Assembly: GCA_017941505.1 (NCBI GenBank) | Contig: JAGAWH010000079.1 | Location: 1 to 25,385 of the forward strand | Length of the DNA: 25,385 nucleotides | Direction: 5' to 3' | DNA from: Faecalicoccus sp. | Lineage (GTDB): Bacteria; Bacillota_I; Bacilli_A; Erysipelotrichales; Erysipelotrichaceae | Shown: piece after piece, positions 16,352 through 25,109 of the stretch | Numbering within the stretch: the stretch's first letter is position 1 | How the letters are laid out: each line of letters begins with the position of its first letter | Made by a program: the position numbers and the translations under genes | The notes under the pieces: model-generated | Told to the model about the DNA's origin: nothing | The model's input: only the letters and a program-made list of their open reading frames with translations | The model's database searches: none

Positions 16352-17923
16352 ATGAATCATAATGCATCCGCACAATCCTTAATCACCCGCATTGAAATGT
16401 TTATTCAGCAAGAAAATTGGGATAGTGCAAGAACGTATGTAGATCAGGTGCTGGATGAAGAGCCGGAAAACGGGTATGTATATTTCCTGAAGATGCTGGT
16501 AGAACGAAAGGCAAAATCCGACAAAGAGTTGGTTGATATCGGCCGGTCTGTTACAGCAGATGAAAATTATCCGTATATCCAATTGTTTGGCTCTGCGGAT
16601 TTGGTGGATCGGGTTGAGAGTATTGAAAACCAAATTCTAACCAATGCAGAAATCGCAAATAAAAACAGAATCTATCTGCAGGCAAAGGATTATGTAAAGG
16701 AAAATACCGTTGAATCCGTCACAAAGGCTGTTACATGTTTTCAATTGATACCGGGATGGAAAGATGCAGACAGTCTGATTCCGGGATTGTTGTTGAAAAT
16801 TAAAGATTTGAAATATGACAGAGCCATGCAGCAGATGAACAGCGGTGATTTTGAGCAGATGGTTAAAGCGATGGATGGATTTAAAGACATCATCAATTGG
16901 AAAGATTCCGAGGCTAAAATTTCGGAATGTAAGGAAAGAATTCAAACGAAAAGGGATACTGTCTTAACCAACGCATTAAGTAAGATTGACACAAATAAAG
17001 TCACTGAAATCGAAAAGGCAATCGATGAAATTAACGATCTTCAATATATCGTAAATAAACTTCAATTAGGGTATGGGGACTATTCGCCATCCATCCAAAA
17101 GTGTGAAGATGCCATTAAAACATTAAGAACAAAGCGGTTAAAAATCGGAAGACGAATCGGAATCGGTGTTGTTGCGTTATGTGTCTTAACAGGCGGTGTT
17201 TTGTTCGGGGAATATATGAAAACAAACAGCGAATATAATTCGGCACTTGCCTTAGTAGAAGCTAAACAGTATGGGGAAGCCTATGAGATTTTTGAAAAAA
17301 ACGGCTTCTTTAAAGATAGCATTGATCAAAAAAGAGAGATTAAGACAAAGGCATTTGTTTCTCAGATTGCGACCCTTCAAACAACCGATATTTCCTTTGG
17401 TCAATATAATGGGCATGATTTGAAATGGATTGTTCTAGATGTCTCGGATACAGAAGCGCTCTTAATCAGCAGAAAAGTAATCGATAAAATGCCATATAAC
17501 GAAAGTGGAGAGGCTGTTTCTTTTGAAGACTCTTCACTATACAAAACATTAAATTGGTCACTGGTTGATGAAATGTTTTCTGAAGAGGAACAGGCGATTA
17601 TTGTAGATACTGTTCTGGATGAACCAAAAGAAGAATCAGATTCAAAAACAGATGAACAAACAGAACAAGTTAAGGCAAAAATCTTCATTTTAAGCAGGGA
17701 AGAATTAGAGAAATATTTTGACGATGGTAATTATCGGGCAACAGACTTCGAAGCTAAAAAATCCAATTATTGGCTTCGTACACCAGGGGTTGTAAATAAA
17801 AAGGGTGAAATTGAAACGGAAGATCTGCTGTTGAATCAAGGCAAAGGAATTCGCCCGGTTATCAAAATCAGCTTGACATCTCCTACAGAGTCTCAAGCAG
17901 GAAATATGGGGAAACAATCATGA
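16352..17923 (+). CDS. Single-pass membrane protein with TPR-like repeats and DUF6273 domain
   Basis: The protein has 523 residues. The cytoplasmic N-terminal ~265 are helical, with TPR-like units ending in GWKDAD (135-140) and NWKDSE (182-187). A transmembrane helix lies at about 267-287. Outside comes another such unit ('AKQYGEAYEIFEKNGFFKDS', 304-323), then a DUF6273-like domain (about 348-515) with 'ISFGQYNGHDLKWIVLDV', 'LLISRKVIDKMPYN', 'YWLRTPG' and 'GIRPVIKISL'. DUF6273 is a C-type-lectin-like or sulfatase-modifying-factor-like fold found in surface proteins; its ligand is unknown. GGGAGG precedes the ATG. The stop overlaps the next ATG (ATGA), making this the first gene of a four-gene operon. 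Confidence 0.85.
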   Translation: MNHNASAQSLITRIEMFIQQENWDSARTYVDQVLDEEPENGYVYFLKMLVERKAKSDKELVDIGRSVTADENYPYIQLFGSADLVDRVESIENQILTNAEIANKNRIYLQAKDYVKENTVESVTKAVTCFQLIPGWKDADSLIPGLLLKIKDLKYDRAMQQMNSGDFEQMVKAMDGFKDIINWKDSEAKISECKERIQTKRDTVLTNALSKIDTNKVTEIEKAIDEINDLQYIVNKLQLGYGDYSPSIQKCEDAIKTLRTKRLKIGRRIGIGVVALCVLTGGVLFGEYMKTNSEYNSALALVEAKQYGEAYEIFEKNGFFKDSIDQKREIKTKAFVSQIATLQTTDISFGQYNGHDLKWIVLDVSDTEALLISRKVIDKMPYNESGEAVSFEDSSLYKTLNWSLVDEMFSEEEQAIIVDTVLDEPKEESDSKTDEQTEQVKAKIFILSREELEKYFDDGNYRATDFEAKKSNYWLRTPGVVNKKGEIETEDLLLNQGKGIRPVIKISLTSPTESQAGNMGKQS

Positions 17924-19260
17924 AAGCGATAAATATTATACTTTGTGCCGGATTAATTATAGGAACATTGACAGGATGCACATCCGGACAGCCGGAACCG
18001 GTTGAAACAACTAGTGTAGAAGAGGCTCCGGAATACTCTGTGGTCGGAAATTGGAGTGGCAAAGATTCGGATAAAACGGTTTACTACAATTTTACAGAGG
18101 ATCAAACATATACGAGCGGGCAGCTTAATGACAAGAGTGAAAAGACAAACGAAGTCAGCGGAACCTACTCTTTTTCGGAAGATACTTTAACTTTGACAGA
18201 AAAGGATAAAGAATCGCAAAAATGCCAGGTATTGTTTGAAAACGATGATGTCATGACCCTGGTCATAAATGAAGGCAAAAGCGGAAAGGAAAAGATCGAA
18301 ACCAAAGAAGATAAGGAAGATAAAGAAGAAAAGAAAACCGCGGAAACAAAAAAGATTCGCCTTGTCAAACAGGTTTCCAAACGAAAAGTCACCTTTATTA
18401 ACGGTACCGATCTTAACATTACAGAAGTTGTTGTAAAGTCCGAAAAAGATAAAGAGTATTCCTCTAATCTTGTCACAAGCCGAGGCGATACAGAGTTATT
18501 TAATTATGATTTCGATACCGGCTTAAAATATGAGATTAAAGTGAAATCAAAAGCACGAAAATCCAAGGTTGTATCAAGTGGAAAAAAAGATGAAAAGCAG
18601 GAAGAAGATAAGGAAGAAGACAAAGAATATACAATAAAAGACTTTAATGCAGCAGATATAAATGAGGCATCCATAAAATTAAAAAATGATATCTGTTATG
18701 TAGAATATGTTTCTTTAACTTCGGGAGAAAAGAAGGATACCTATGTTGAGCCAAAGAAGGAAGAGCCAAAACCGGCAGCTCCTTCCGGCGAAAAGATTGA
18801 TACCAGTATGGCGGGAACCTACTACCTTCAAAGCAATATGAACGTTAGAACCGGTGCCGGATACAACGCAGGAGTCATTACTGTTTATTCCTCCGGTACT
18901 ACGGTAAATATCGTAGGAACTATCACAAATTCAGATGGCAGTATCTGGGCAAAACTCACCGATGGTACATATATCTGTTTCAGAGACGGTAACGGCCAAT
19001 ATTTAGGTAAAACACCACCGTCAGGTGGAGGCGCTTCAGCCGGTACTTATGTGACATTGTATGAGATGAATATCCGCACTGGACCTTCCACGTCATCAGC
19101 GTCTGTTGGGGTAATACCGGCGGGTACAGTATTTGATGTGTACAGAATAGAGTACGGTAGTGATGGCAGTGTATGGCTAGTTCCTAGCAGGACTGAACCT
19201 GGTCTGGATAGTTATATTTGTTATCAGAATTCAGCTGGCACATATTGTGCACCGTACTAA
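17920..19260 (+). CDS. Lipoprotein with two bacterial SH3 domains
   Basis: The protein has 446 residues. The signal peptide ends in lipobox LTGC, giving lipidated Cys20. A lipocalin-like beta domain (about 40-115: 'VVGNWSGKDSDKTVYYNF') is followed by a Lys/Glu-rich linker, a second beta region, another charged stretch and a Pro-rich spacer. Two bacterial SH3 domains close the protein: about 297-363 ('MNVRTGAGYNAGVITVYSSG') and 374-446 ('MNIRTGPSTSSASVGVIPAG'). SH3b domains commonly bind peptidoglycan, so this lipoprotein could bridge membrane and cell wall. Translation is coupled to the upstream gene by ATGA overlap. Confidence 0.88.
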   Translation: MKAINIILCAGLIIGTLTGCTSGQPEPVETTSVEEAPEYSVVGNWSGKDSDKTVYYNFTEDQTYTSGQLNDKSEKTNEVSGTYSFSEDTLTLTEKDKESQKCQVLFENDDVMTLVINEGKSGKEKIETKEDKEDKEEKKTAETKKIRLVKQVSKRKVTFINGTDLNITEVVVKSEKDKEYSSNLVTSRGDTELFNYDFDTGLKYEIKVKSKARKSKVVSSGKKDEKQEEDKEEDKEYTIKDFNAADINEASIKLKNDICYVEYVSLTSGEKKDTYVEPKKEEPKPAAPSGEKIDTSMAGTYYLQSNMNVRTGAGYNAGVITVYSSGTTVNIVGTITNSDGSIWAKLTDGTYICFRDGNGQYLGKTPPSGGGASAGTYVTLYEMNIRTGPSTSSASVGVIPAGTVFDVYRIEYGSDGSVWLVPSRTEPGLDSYICYQNSAGTYCAPY

Positions 19261-19278
19261 ACAGAAAGAAGGGATTTT

Positions 19279-19590
19279 ATGTATTACGATAGTGGAATTG
19301 CCATCTTATTGTGGATAGTGGGGACAATTATGGGCGGTTTGGCTTATATAATTGTCCAGGTGATTATCGCCAAGCGGATGGAATATGTAGCCCAGTTAAA
19401 AGGATATGATAAGACAGCCAGAGTATTTTGGATGGTCTTCATCTTTAATATTATTGGCATTATTTATGCGATTGCTCTTCCGGATTTGAATAAGAGAAAA
19501 ATTCTAGAAAGAATTGCTTCATCAGGGCAGAATAATACAACATACTCTTCTTCAAAAGCGGAAAAATACGACGATTTACCGAGAATCTAG
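19279..19590 (+). CDS. Small membrane protein (103 aa, two helices)
   Basis: Hydrophobic helices lie at about 7-30 ('AILLWIVGTIMGGLAYIIVQVII') and 49-68 ('VFWMVFIFNIIGIIYAIALP'), joined by a short charged loop, with a polar tail. The second helix with 'FNIIGIIYAIALPDL' resembles small membrane proteins seen beside zinc-ribbon proteins in Bacillota. The start follows AGAAGGGA. It is third in the operon, 18 nt after the SH3 lipoprotein and 10 nt before the next start. Confidence 0.8.
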   Translation: MYYDSGIAILLWIVGTIMGGLAYIIVQVIIAKRMEYVAQLKGYDKTARVFWMVFIFNIIGIIYAIALPDLNKRKILERIASSGQNNTTYSSSKAEKYDDLPRI

Positions 19591-19600
19591 GAGAATGACT

Positions 19601-21130
19601 ATGAAAAGATATGAAGTGTTACGTAAATTGCAGCCAATCTATTCGGATGATGCACCTGTCTTTCTTCTGGATGGACAGATATTAAAAGACAAATTCAATG
19701 ATGGATGTCTGCTGCAGCTCAAATTACAGAATGTTGGAGATAAAATCATCAAATCCATCTCATTGAATGTAAAAGCTTATGATGCGAAAGGAAACTTATT
19801 AGATACCGGTGAGTACAATTATCTTGATTTACACAGTAAAAGAGATGATAATTGTGGAAAAAATCAGGCAATTGAGTTAAGAAACAACCAAACCCGCAAT
19901 GTGGATTTAAAAATTCAAAAAATTATTTTTGATGATGATTCTGTTTTGGATGTTTCAGATGTCAAATGGTATCCGCTTCCGCAAAAAGATGCGATCACAA
20001 ATGTACTTTCCGAATCCAGATTGCTATTACAGTATCATTTAGATCATGGATACAGAACGAATTATATTGCGAAGGAATTCGGGAATTATTGGTACTGTAC
20101 ATGCGGAGGTATAAACCATAGTTATGAACAGAAATGTCATTTATGCGAAAAAGAGCTGCATAAGCTGAAGCAGTCTTACCCTCTAAGAACAGGATTTGAT
20201 CAAATATTTAAAGTAGGTGATCTAACAGAACTGAAAGAAAACTTTAGTTCAGCCGGAATGACAACGCTAAAAGAACATGCAGATAAAAGAGAAAGAGATA
20301 AACAGAACCGACAGAAAGCGCGTAGAAGAGCACTTCAATGGGCAGGTTCTTTTGCGGCAGTGTGCCTGTGCCTGTTCTTGTTTGTGACGCAGCTTGTTCT
20401 TCCTTATAAACAATATCGTGAAACGCTCGCAAAAATTACTGCTGGAAATTATGAGGAAGCCTATACAGAACTTCGGGAGCTTGGATCTTTCTTTGACTCA
20501 GAGAAATATCTTTCCAATTTCCATGCACTTCCTGTGCATATTGAAGATAACACCAATGCGATTTCTATGGATATGACATACGATCAACAGGGAAGGTTGA
20601 TTGAGGAAAATGCAGTCTTTACGGTTGATTATGAACCGATTAATTATAAAACTGTTTATACCTACGAAGGTTATACGTTGAAATCCAGCGTAACCGAAAC
20701 GGATAAAAAGATATTTAACGCAACATATTCGAATGATGGAAAAACAGTAACCTGTGAATCTTATCTAAAAGAGAAAATCCATGAGGATGGAACTGTGGAT
20801 GATGCGGATAAGGAAATGTACACCTATACTTTAGAATTTGATTCACATTATAATGTTGTATCGATGAAATTAGAAGGTGACTATGAGCAAGAAATTTCAT
20901 ACAACTATGAATATGATGAAAATGACCGATTGGATGTTATTCGTTCGGAAGATGAATCGGATGCTTATCAATATTATTATAAAGATGGAATGATCGATTC
21001 CATCTATGAGAAATCGGACAGCTATACAATCAACTTTGAAAACAAGTTGTTCTATTCAACAAAACTGGAACCATATGTAGGATGGTGGTATCGAAATCCT
21101 TGGATCTTATTTGTTGAATATAGAGTTTAA
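19601..21130 (+). CDS. Zinc-ribbon membrane protein with YD-like outer domain
   Basis: The protein has 509 residues. An N-terminal beta domain (about 1-125) is followed by a zinc ribbon (C166-x-C168 ... C179-x2-C182), a basic stretch, and a transmembrane helix at about 246-268. Outside is one TPR-like unit ('AGNYEEAYTELRELGSFFDS', 281-300) and then ~200 residues of beta hairpins recalling YD/RHS repeats ('YEYDENDRLDVIRSEDES', 'YQYYYKDGMIDSIYE'). The start at 19601 is chosen because AGGAG (19589-19593) sits 7 nt upstream; an ATG six bases earlier is too close. The open frame extends back to 19514 but overlaps the previous gene. Function is unknown. Confidence 0.82.
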   Translation: MKRYEVLRKLQPIYSDDAPVFLLDGQILKDKFNDGCLLQLKLQNVGDKIIKSISLNVKAYDAKGNLLDTGEYNYLDLHSKRDDNCGKNQAIELRNNQTRNVDLKIQKIIFDDDSVLDVSDVKWYPLPQKDAITNVLSESRLLLQYHLDHGYRTNYIAKEFGNYWYCTCGGINHSYEQKCHLCEKELHKLKQSYPLRTGFDQIFKVGDLTELKENFSSAGMTTLKEHADKRERDKQNRQKARRRALQWAGSFAAVCLCLFLFVTQLVLPYKQYRETLAKITAGNYEEAYTELRELGSFFDSEKYLSNFHALPVHIEDNTNAISMDMTYDQQGRLIEENAVFTVDYEPINYKTVYTYEGYTLKSSVTETDKKIFNATYSNDGKTVTCESYLKEKIHEDGTVDDADKEMYTYTLEFDSHYNVVSMKLEGDYEQEISYNYEYDENDRLDVIRSEDESDAYQYYYKDGMIDSIYEKSDSYTINFENKLFYSTKLEPYVGWWYRNPWILFVEYRV

Positions 21131-21142
21131 TTCTATTTAATC

Positions 21143-21167
21143 AGGTCTCTTTAAAAGGAGACCTTTT
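21143..21167 (+). terminator. Rho-independent terminator of the envelope operon
   Basis: AGGTCTC (21143-21149) pairs with GAGACCT (21158-21164), followed by TTT. Confidence 0.8.
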
Positions 21168-21259
21168 GTATTAAAATTGACAAGATCTTAACGGAAAATG
21201 CCTTTTATTAAACAATTAAGTAATGTATACTGATTCCATTCAAAAAAAGGGGGGATAGG

Positions 21260-22192
21260 GTGAAGTATCCATATGTTAATAATACGATCCGTGTTGAATC
21301 TGAAAATGACAATGAAGTTCATATATATAATTATATAACGGACTGTCATTTAACATTAAATAAAGAGGATTATGAGTTTCTTATGAAACTGGATGGGAAT
21401 ACCGATCCGTATTCGTTATCGGATGATAAAGAATATGTGGATGATATTATGGCATTTCTGAATTCAGAGAGACTTGTTCGAACCGGCCGTTTTATGGCTT
21501 CAGGCCTTTCCGTCTATTGTGCGCTATGGACGCCTAAAAAGAATGGATGGCTTGAAAGGCATGCGCCTTTATTGAATAAATGCATCCTTATTCTTGCTCC
21601 TATTTGTTTGTTTCTTGGACTTTGGCACTATGAAAATACCTATATCGATACCGGAAATGTCTTCCTTTTAGGTTTTTTCTTCGGGATAATCTGTGGTGTT
21701 ATACTCCATGAATTAGGACATGCGATCGCAGCCCTTGCCTATGGAGTAACCGTATACGAAATGGGAATCGGAATCCATTCTTTGATGCCCGGGGCATATA
21801 CCTTTTTATTCAGGAATAAGGTTTTATCTATATTACAGCGTGTACAGGTAAATCTGGCAGGATTAGAAATGAATGCGCTCTTAGCCGGTATATTCTTAAT
21901 TTTATCCAGGATGCCTTATTTACATTCCTTCTTTTTAACAGGGGCAATCGCAAACGGATATATGACGGCACTTAACTTGACAGGTAATGTCATCGTTGAT
22001 GGTTTTGAGGCGATGACCGATCTTCTGGGAATTACAGTTAAAGGGAAACCGTCTTTGAAATTGAGACCCAAAGTTCATATGAAAGGAATTCAAAAATGGG
22101 CATTTTATATTTGTATGGTTTCGATATTTGTGACGCATTTGATCAGTGTTCTATTGTTTGTAGATGTGATTGTGAGGGCATTTTTTCTATGA
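21260..22192 (+). CDS. M50-type intramembrane metalloprotease with PqqD-like N-terminus
   Basis: The protein has 310 residues. The first ~75 ('HLTLNKEDYEFLMKLDGNTDPYSL') resemble the small PqqD/RRE winged-helix fold used to hold peptide substrates. Hydrophobic helices follow. The zinc motif H150-E-L-G-H154 ('ILHELGHAIAALAYG') lies in a membrane helix, and D247-G ('NVIVDGFEAM') supplies the distal ligand expected in site-2 proteases. PqqD-like plus M50 is, as I recall, the plan of YydH-type proteases in B. subtilis peptide loci. Here no radical-SAM enzyme or short peptide gene is obvious. The GTG start at 21260 follows AAGGGGGG. It overlaps the next gene. Confidence 0.85.
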   Translation: MKYPYVNNTIRVESENDNEVHIYNYITDCHLTLNKEDYEFLMKLDGNTDPYSLSDDKEYVDDIMAFLNSERLVRTGRFMASGLSVYCALWTPKKNGWLERHAPLLNKCILILAPICLFLGLWHYENTYIDTGNVFLLGFFFGIICGVILHELGHAIAALAYGVTVYEMGIGIHSLMPGAYTFLFRNKVLSILQRVQVNLAGLEMNALLAGIFLILSRMPYLHSFFLTGAIANGYMTALNLTGNVIVDGFEAMTDLLGITVKGKPSLKLRPKVHMKGIQKWAFYICMVSIFVTHLISVLLFVDVIVRAFFL

Positions 22193-22542
22193 GTTATTTT
22201 CAAAAATTAGGTTTCCATTTATTATTGATGATAGCTGGAATTATTCTTTCTTTATGGAATAACTGGATCGGTAAATTGATAACGATTGTATATCTGTTTT
22301 TTGTCATCTATATTTCTCCGTTCACAAAAAGAAGAGAAAATATATGGATGTTTTTAATGGTTTTATGTATCTTTATTCCATTTAATCAACCAATCATTCA
22401 TTTTGTAATGGATTTTTTCAGTGATTGGAAGATATTTGGCTATTTTATAATTGCCGCTATATGGACGGTGGAACAGATTTTGTTTGGTGTTGTGACGCGG
22501 ATCATTTGGCCCAAACAAAAAACAATCATAATCCAGTTTTAA
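22189..22542 (+). CDS. Small polytopic membrane protein (117 aa)
   Basis: The ATG at 22189 overlaps the protease stop codon, so translation is coupled. The protein has three to four hydrophobic segments ('LGFHLLLMIAGIILSLW', 'LITIVYLFFVIYISPF', 'IWMFLMVLCIFIPF', 'FGYFIIAAIWTVEQILF'). It has no recognised family. The coupling suggests a partner or substrate of the M50 protease. The longer open frame beginning at 22096 lies inside the protease gene and is not used. Confidence 0.75.
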   Translation: MSYFQKLGFHLLLMIAGIILSLWNNWIGKLITIVYLFFVIYISPFTKRRENIWMFLMVLCIFIPFNQPIIHFVMDFFSDWKIFGYFIIAAIWTVEQILFGVVTRIIWPKQKTIIIQF

Positions 22543-22557
22543 AAGGGGGTTAAGAGT

Positions 22558-23268
22558 ATGCGGTATTATATTTCCGATAATCATTTTTTTCATGAACGGA
22601 TTGATATCATGGATGGCAGAGGCTTTGATAATCTGCATGAAATGCATGAATATATGATTCATCAATGGAATCAAAAAGTAACCAATAATGATGAAGTATT
22701 TGTTCTGGGAGACCTTTCCTTTGGAAAGGGAATCCAAACTTGGAATGTCTTAAACCGTTTAAATGGCAAGGTTTATCTGATAGAGGGCAATCATGATAAT
22801 TATTATTTAGATGATCCGGATTTTGTTGATAATTTTGAAGATGTGATCAGCTATGGGGAATATGAAGATGGTAATCGCAAGGTTATCGTATGCCATTATC
22901 CGATTCCTTTTTATAATAAGCAGTTTTCAAGGCTAAATGACAAGAGTCCCATGACATATATGTTGTATGGACACTTACACAATACGTATGATGAATATCT
23001 TCTCCATCAATCTATACGGTTATGCGAAAGCCAGCCAAGACTGAATGCCAGAGGCCATGAGGAAACGACTCCGTTTAATATGATCAATACTTTCTGCGTA
23101 TTCTCTGATTATGTTCCGCTCACTTTATATGAATGGATACTGGTGGATAACAGGCGGCGGAAAATGATTGATGACAGAGAAAAGGAAGTTGGGGGACGGC
23201 TCAATTATCAACAATGGGAAGAATTGGGAATGGAGATTATAGAACGAGCAAAGAATCGCTGGAAATAA
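22558..23268 (+). CDS. Calcineurin-like metallophosphoesterase
   Basis: The protein has 236 residues. All metal-binding motifs are present in order: D7-x-H9 ('ISDNHFFHE'), G51-D52 ('VLGDLSF'), G77-N78-H79-D80, H113 ('VCHYPI') and G138-H139-x-H141 ('YGHLHN'). This layout is that of small cytoplasmic phosphoesterases that act on phosphodiesters or phosphomonoesters; the substrate cannot be read from sequence. The C-terminal ~60 residues are a helical extension. AAAAGGGGG precedes the ATG, and the gene follows the membrane protein by 15 nt, probably in the same operon. Confidence 0.92.
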   Translation: MRYYISDNHFFHERIDIMDGRGFDNLHEMHEYMIHQWNQKVTNNDEVFVLGDLSFGKGIQTWNVLNRLNGKVYLIEGNHDNYYLDDPDFVDNFEDVISYGEYEDGNRKVIVCHYPIPFYNKQFSRLNDKSPMTYMLYGHLHNTYDEYLLHQSIRLCESQPRLNARGHEETTPFNMINTFCVFSDYVPLTLYEWILVDNRRRKMIDDREKEVGGRLNYQQWEELGMEIIERAKNRWK

Positions 23269-23315
23269 TATTTTTTCAGCTTTTTTAATGGATTTTTTAA
23301 CTTTACAACTAACCC

Positions 23316-23357
23316 ATGCGGGAAAGCCACGATTTCAACCGTAGGATGATAGCGCAT
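23316..23357. repeat. Left-end subterminal hairpin of the IS
   Basis: Outer arms ATGCG (23316-23320) and CGCAT (23353-23357) enclose an inner imperfect stem CCACG / CGTAGG. This is the expected folding substrate for Y1 transposases at the left end. Confidence 0.6.
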
Positions 23358-23386
23358 AGTGATGGATATCATTATTTGCTTAAGTG

Positions 23387-23395
23387 TGGTAAAAT
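23387..23395 (+). promoter_or_regulatory. Extended -10 promoter of tnpB
   Basis: TGGTAAAAT is an extended -10 (TGn plus TAAAAT), 23 nt before the tnpB ATG. Confidence 0.45.
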
Positions 23396-23418
23396 ATAGA
23401 TACGAAAGAAGTGATCTT

Positions 23419-24933
23419 ATGCATACAGTCAGACTATTGCTGAAAGCAGATAAACATGATAAACAGATCATGGAGAAGCGCTTTCGTGCAGCACACCATA
23501 TCCATAATGTGGTTGTAAAGCATGCACGAAAGTGTCTCAGAAAGCTGTCATACGATAAAGAATACCAGGCTCTCAAAACAGAATATTCTATCCTGCTTAA
23601 GAAGGATAAACTATCCAGAGACCAGATTCTCTATAAGAAACAGCTTTCCAAGAAAATGAAAAAGATCCTGATATCATACGGCTTATCCGAATATTCCTTC
23701 CATTCCTATATCAAAGTCTCAGCTAAACAATTCCGCAGATGCCTCTCATCCCAGCAGGTACAGAAAGAAGCCACACGCGTATGGCGCGGCGTAGATAGTA
23801 TTCTTTTCGGAAACGGAAAAGAACTCCATTTCAAAAAAATTTCAAATTTCTATACGATCAGCGGTAAATCCAATAAGAACGGTGTTAAATTCCATAAAGA
23901 TACATACTCCATAGAATGGCTCGGCCTAAAAATCCAGTGCAGACTTCCCAGAAACAGCGGCTATATCCTCGAATCATTACAATCTGATATCTCATACTGC
24001 GAGATAGAAAGAAAGATGTTTCCCAATGGATGGCACTATTATGTGATCATATATCTCAAGGGGGATGCTCCACACAAGCTTAAATCAGCCGGAAATAAGG
24101 ATACGGTTACAGGACTGGATATAGGAACCTCTACTGTGGCAGCTGTATCCGATCATACAGCCGTATTAAGAGAACTAGCTCCAAAGTGTAACGGTTATAA
24201 TAAAAAGATCGTTAAGCTTTTAAAGAGCATGGATATCTCCAGACGTAGCTCCAATCCCGGTAAATACAGGCCGGATGGAACCATAGATGCATCAAATAAA
24301 GATAGGTGGGTCTATTCCAAGACATATCTAAGAAACCTAAATAAGCTGAGATCCTTATACAGGCAGAAAAAAGCCTATATCAAGCAGTCCCATGAGGAAA
24401 TGATCAACAAGCTTCTTGAAGAATCGGTTCATTTCATCGTTGAGGATATGTCTTTCAAGGGACTTCAGCGTAAAGCAAAGAATACAGGGCGTAGTAATAA
24501 GGTAACAGATATAAAGCAGAAGGATGGATCAGTTAAGCAGGTGCATAAGTATAAGCGCAGGAAGCGCTTTGGCAGGTCGCTGAACAACAGGGCACCTGCA
24601 AGCTTCATCATGATACTTACCCGAAAGGCAGGGCTATATGGCGGCGGTGTATATAAGGTAAATACGAAAGAGTATAGAGCCAGCCAATATAATCATGTGA
24701 CAGATGAATATGTAAAAACGGAATTATCAGAAAGAATGAAAATGATTGGAGTACATATGGTGCAAAGAGACCTGTACAGCGCATTCCTTCTAAAGAACAG
24801 CAATAATGAATTGAATAAACCGGACAGAGACAAATGCATACTCGGATTTGACAGATTTATAGAGCTTCAGGATAATCTTATCAATACTATGAAAATAGAA
24901 AATATTTCAATGAAACAGTGCTTTGGATTCTAA
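23419..24933 (+). CDS. tnpB: TnpB RNA-guided nuclease, clade without the usual CxxC zinc finger
   Basis: The protein has 504 residues, longer than the common ~400. The RuvC triad is intact: D234 ('GLDIGTSTVAAVSD'), E342 ('FIVEDMSFKGL') and D451 ('VQRDLYSAFLL'). Between E and the last D, where most TnpB proteins carry two CxxC pairs, this one reads 'NTKEYRASQYNHVTDEYVKT' with no Cys. I recall related Bacillota TnpB proteins with the same substitution. TnpB is an RNA-guided DNA endonuclease that favours retention of its element. The start at 23419 follows GAAGTGAT. The gene is more evenly GC-rich than the abiE cassette. Confidence 0.9.
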   Translation: MHTVRLLLKADKHDKQIMEKRFRAAHHIHNVVVKHARKCLRKLSYDKEYQALKTEYSILLKKDKLSRDQILYKKQLSKKMKKILISYGLSEYSFHSYIKVSAKQFRRCLSSQQVQKEATRVWRGVDSILFGNGKELHFKKISNFYTISGKSNKNGVKFHKDTYSIEWLGLKIQCRLPRNSGYILESLQSDISYCEIERKMFPNGWHYYVIIYLKGDAPHKLKSAGNKDTVTGLDIGTSTVAAVSDHTAVLRELAPKCNGYNKKIVKLLKSMDISRRSSNPGKYRPDGTIDASNKDRWVYSKTYLRNLNKLRSLYRQKKAYIKQSHEEMINKLLEESVHFIVEDMSFKGLQRKAKNTGRSNKVTDIKQKDGSVKQVHKYKRRKRFGRSLNNRAPASFIMILTRKAGLYGGGVYKVNTKEYRASQYNHVTDEYVKTELSERMKMIGVHMVQRDLYSAFLLKNSNNELNKPDRDKCILGFDRFIELQDNLINTMKIENISMKQCFGF

Positions 24934-25108
24934 ACAATAAAGAGCAAGGTTCAGACATAAACCTTTCATCTGGACAGTAGATACGTTAGGAATCGAGATC
25001 CTATAGATGTTAAATCTTGAAAAACTTAACTATACCCCTCCTACACGACTGGGGTGATGTTAAGTAAATCTAAAGAATCCCACGACTTAAGTCGCGGGAG
25101 TATGTCAA
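24934..25108 (+). ncRNA. Probable omega-RNA (reRNA) scaffold of TnpB
   Basis: TnpB guide RNAs come from the 3' end of tnpB and the right end of the element. This untranslated stretch holds a long hairpin: CTTAAC (25025-25030) pairs with GTTAAG (25059-25064), with CCCC (25035-25038) and GGGG (25051-25054) inside it. The right-end palindrome at 25079-25098 follows. The guide would begin just past the element at about 25109. The 5' end of the RNA is unknown and may lie inside tnpB. Confidence 0.6.
25079..25098. repeat. Right-end subterminal palindrome of the IS
   Basis: CCC-A-CGACTT / AAGTCG-C-GGG is a near-perfect palindrome with one mismatched pair. Its sequence is typical of IS200/IS605 right ends. 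Confidence 0.8.
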
Positions 25109-25109
25109 C

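Larger units (their letters stand above)
23311..25108 (+). mobile_element. IS200/IS605-type element carrying only tnpB
   Basis: The right end has the classic subterminal hairpin (25079-25098) followed by GAGTATGTCAA (25098-25108). The left end folds into a nested hairpin at 23316-23357. A single tnpB fills the element; no tnpA Y1 transposase is present, so mobility would need TnpA in trans. Outer limits are approximate because these elements make no target duplication. Confidence 0.75.

Noticed and set aside
21177..21231. TTGACA plus TATACT promoter for the M50 gene
   Set aside because: The two boxes are 43 bp apart; the -10 alone may be real, but the pair is not a promoter.
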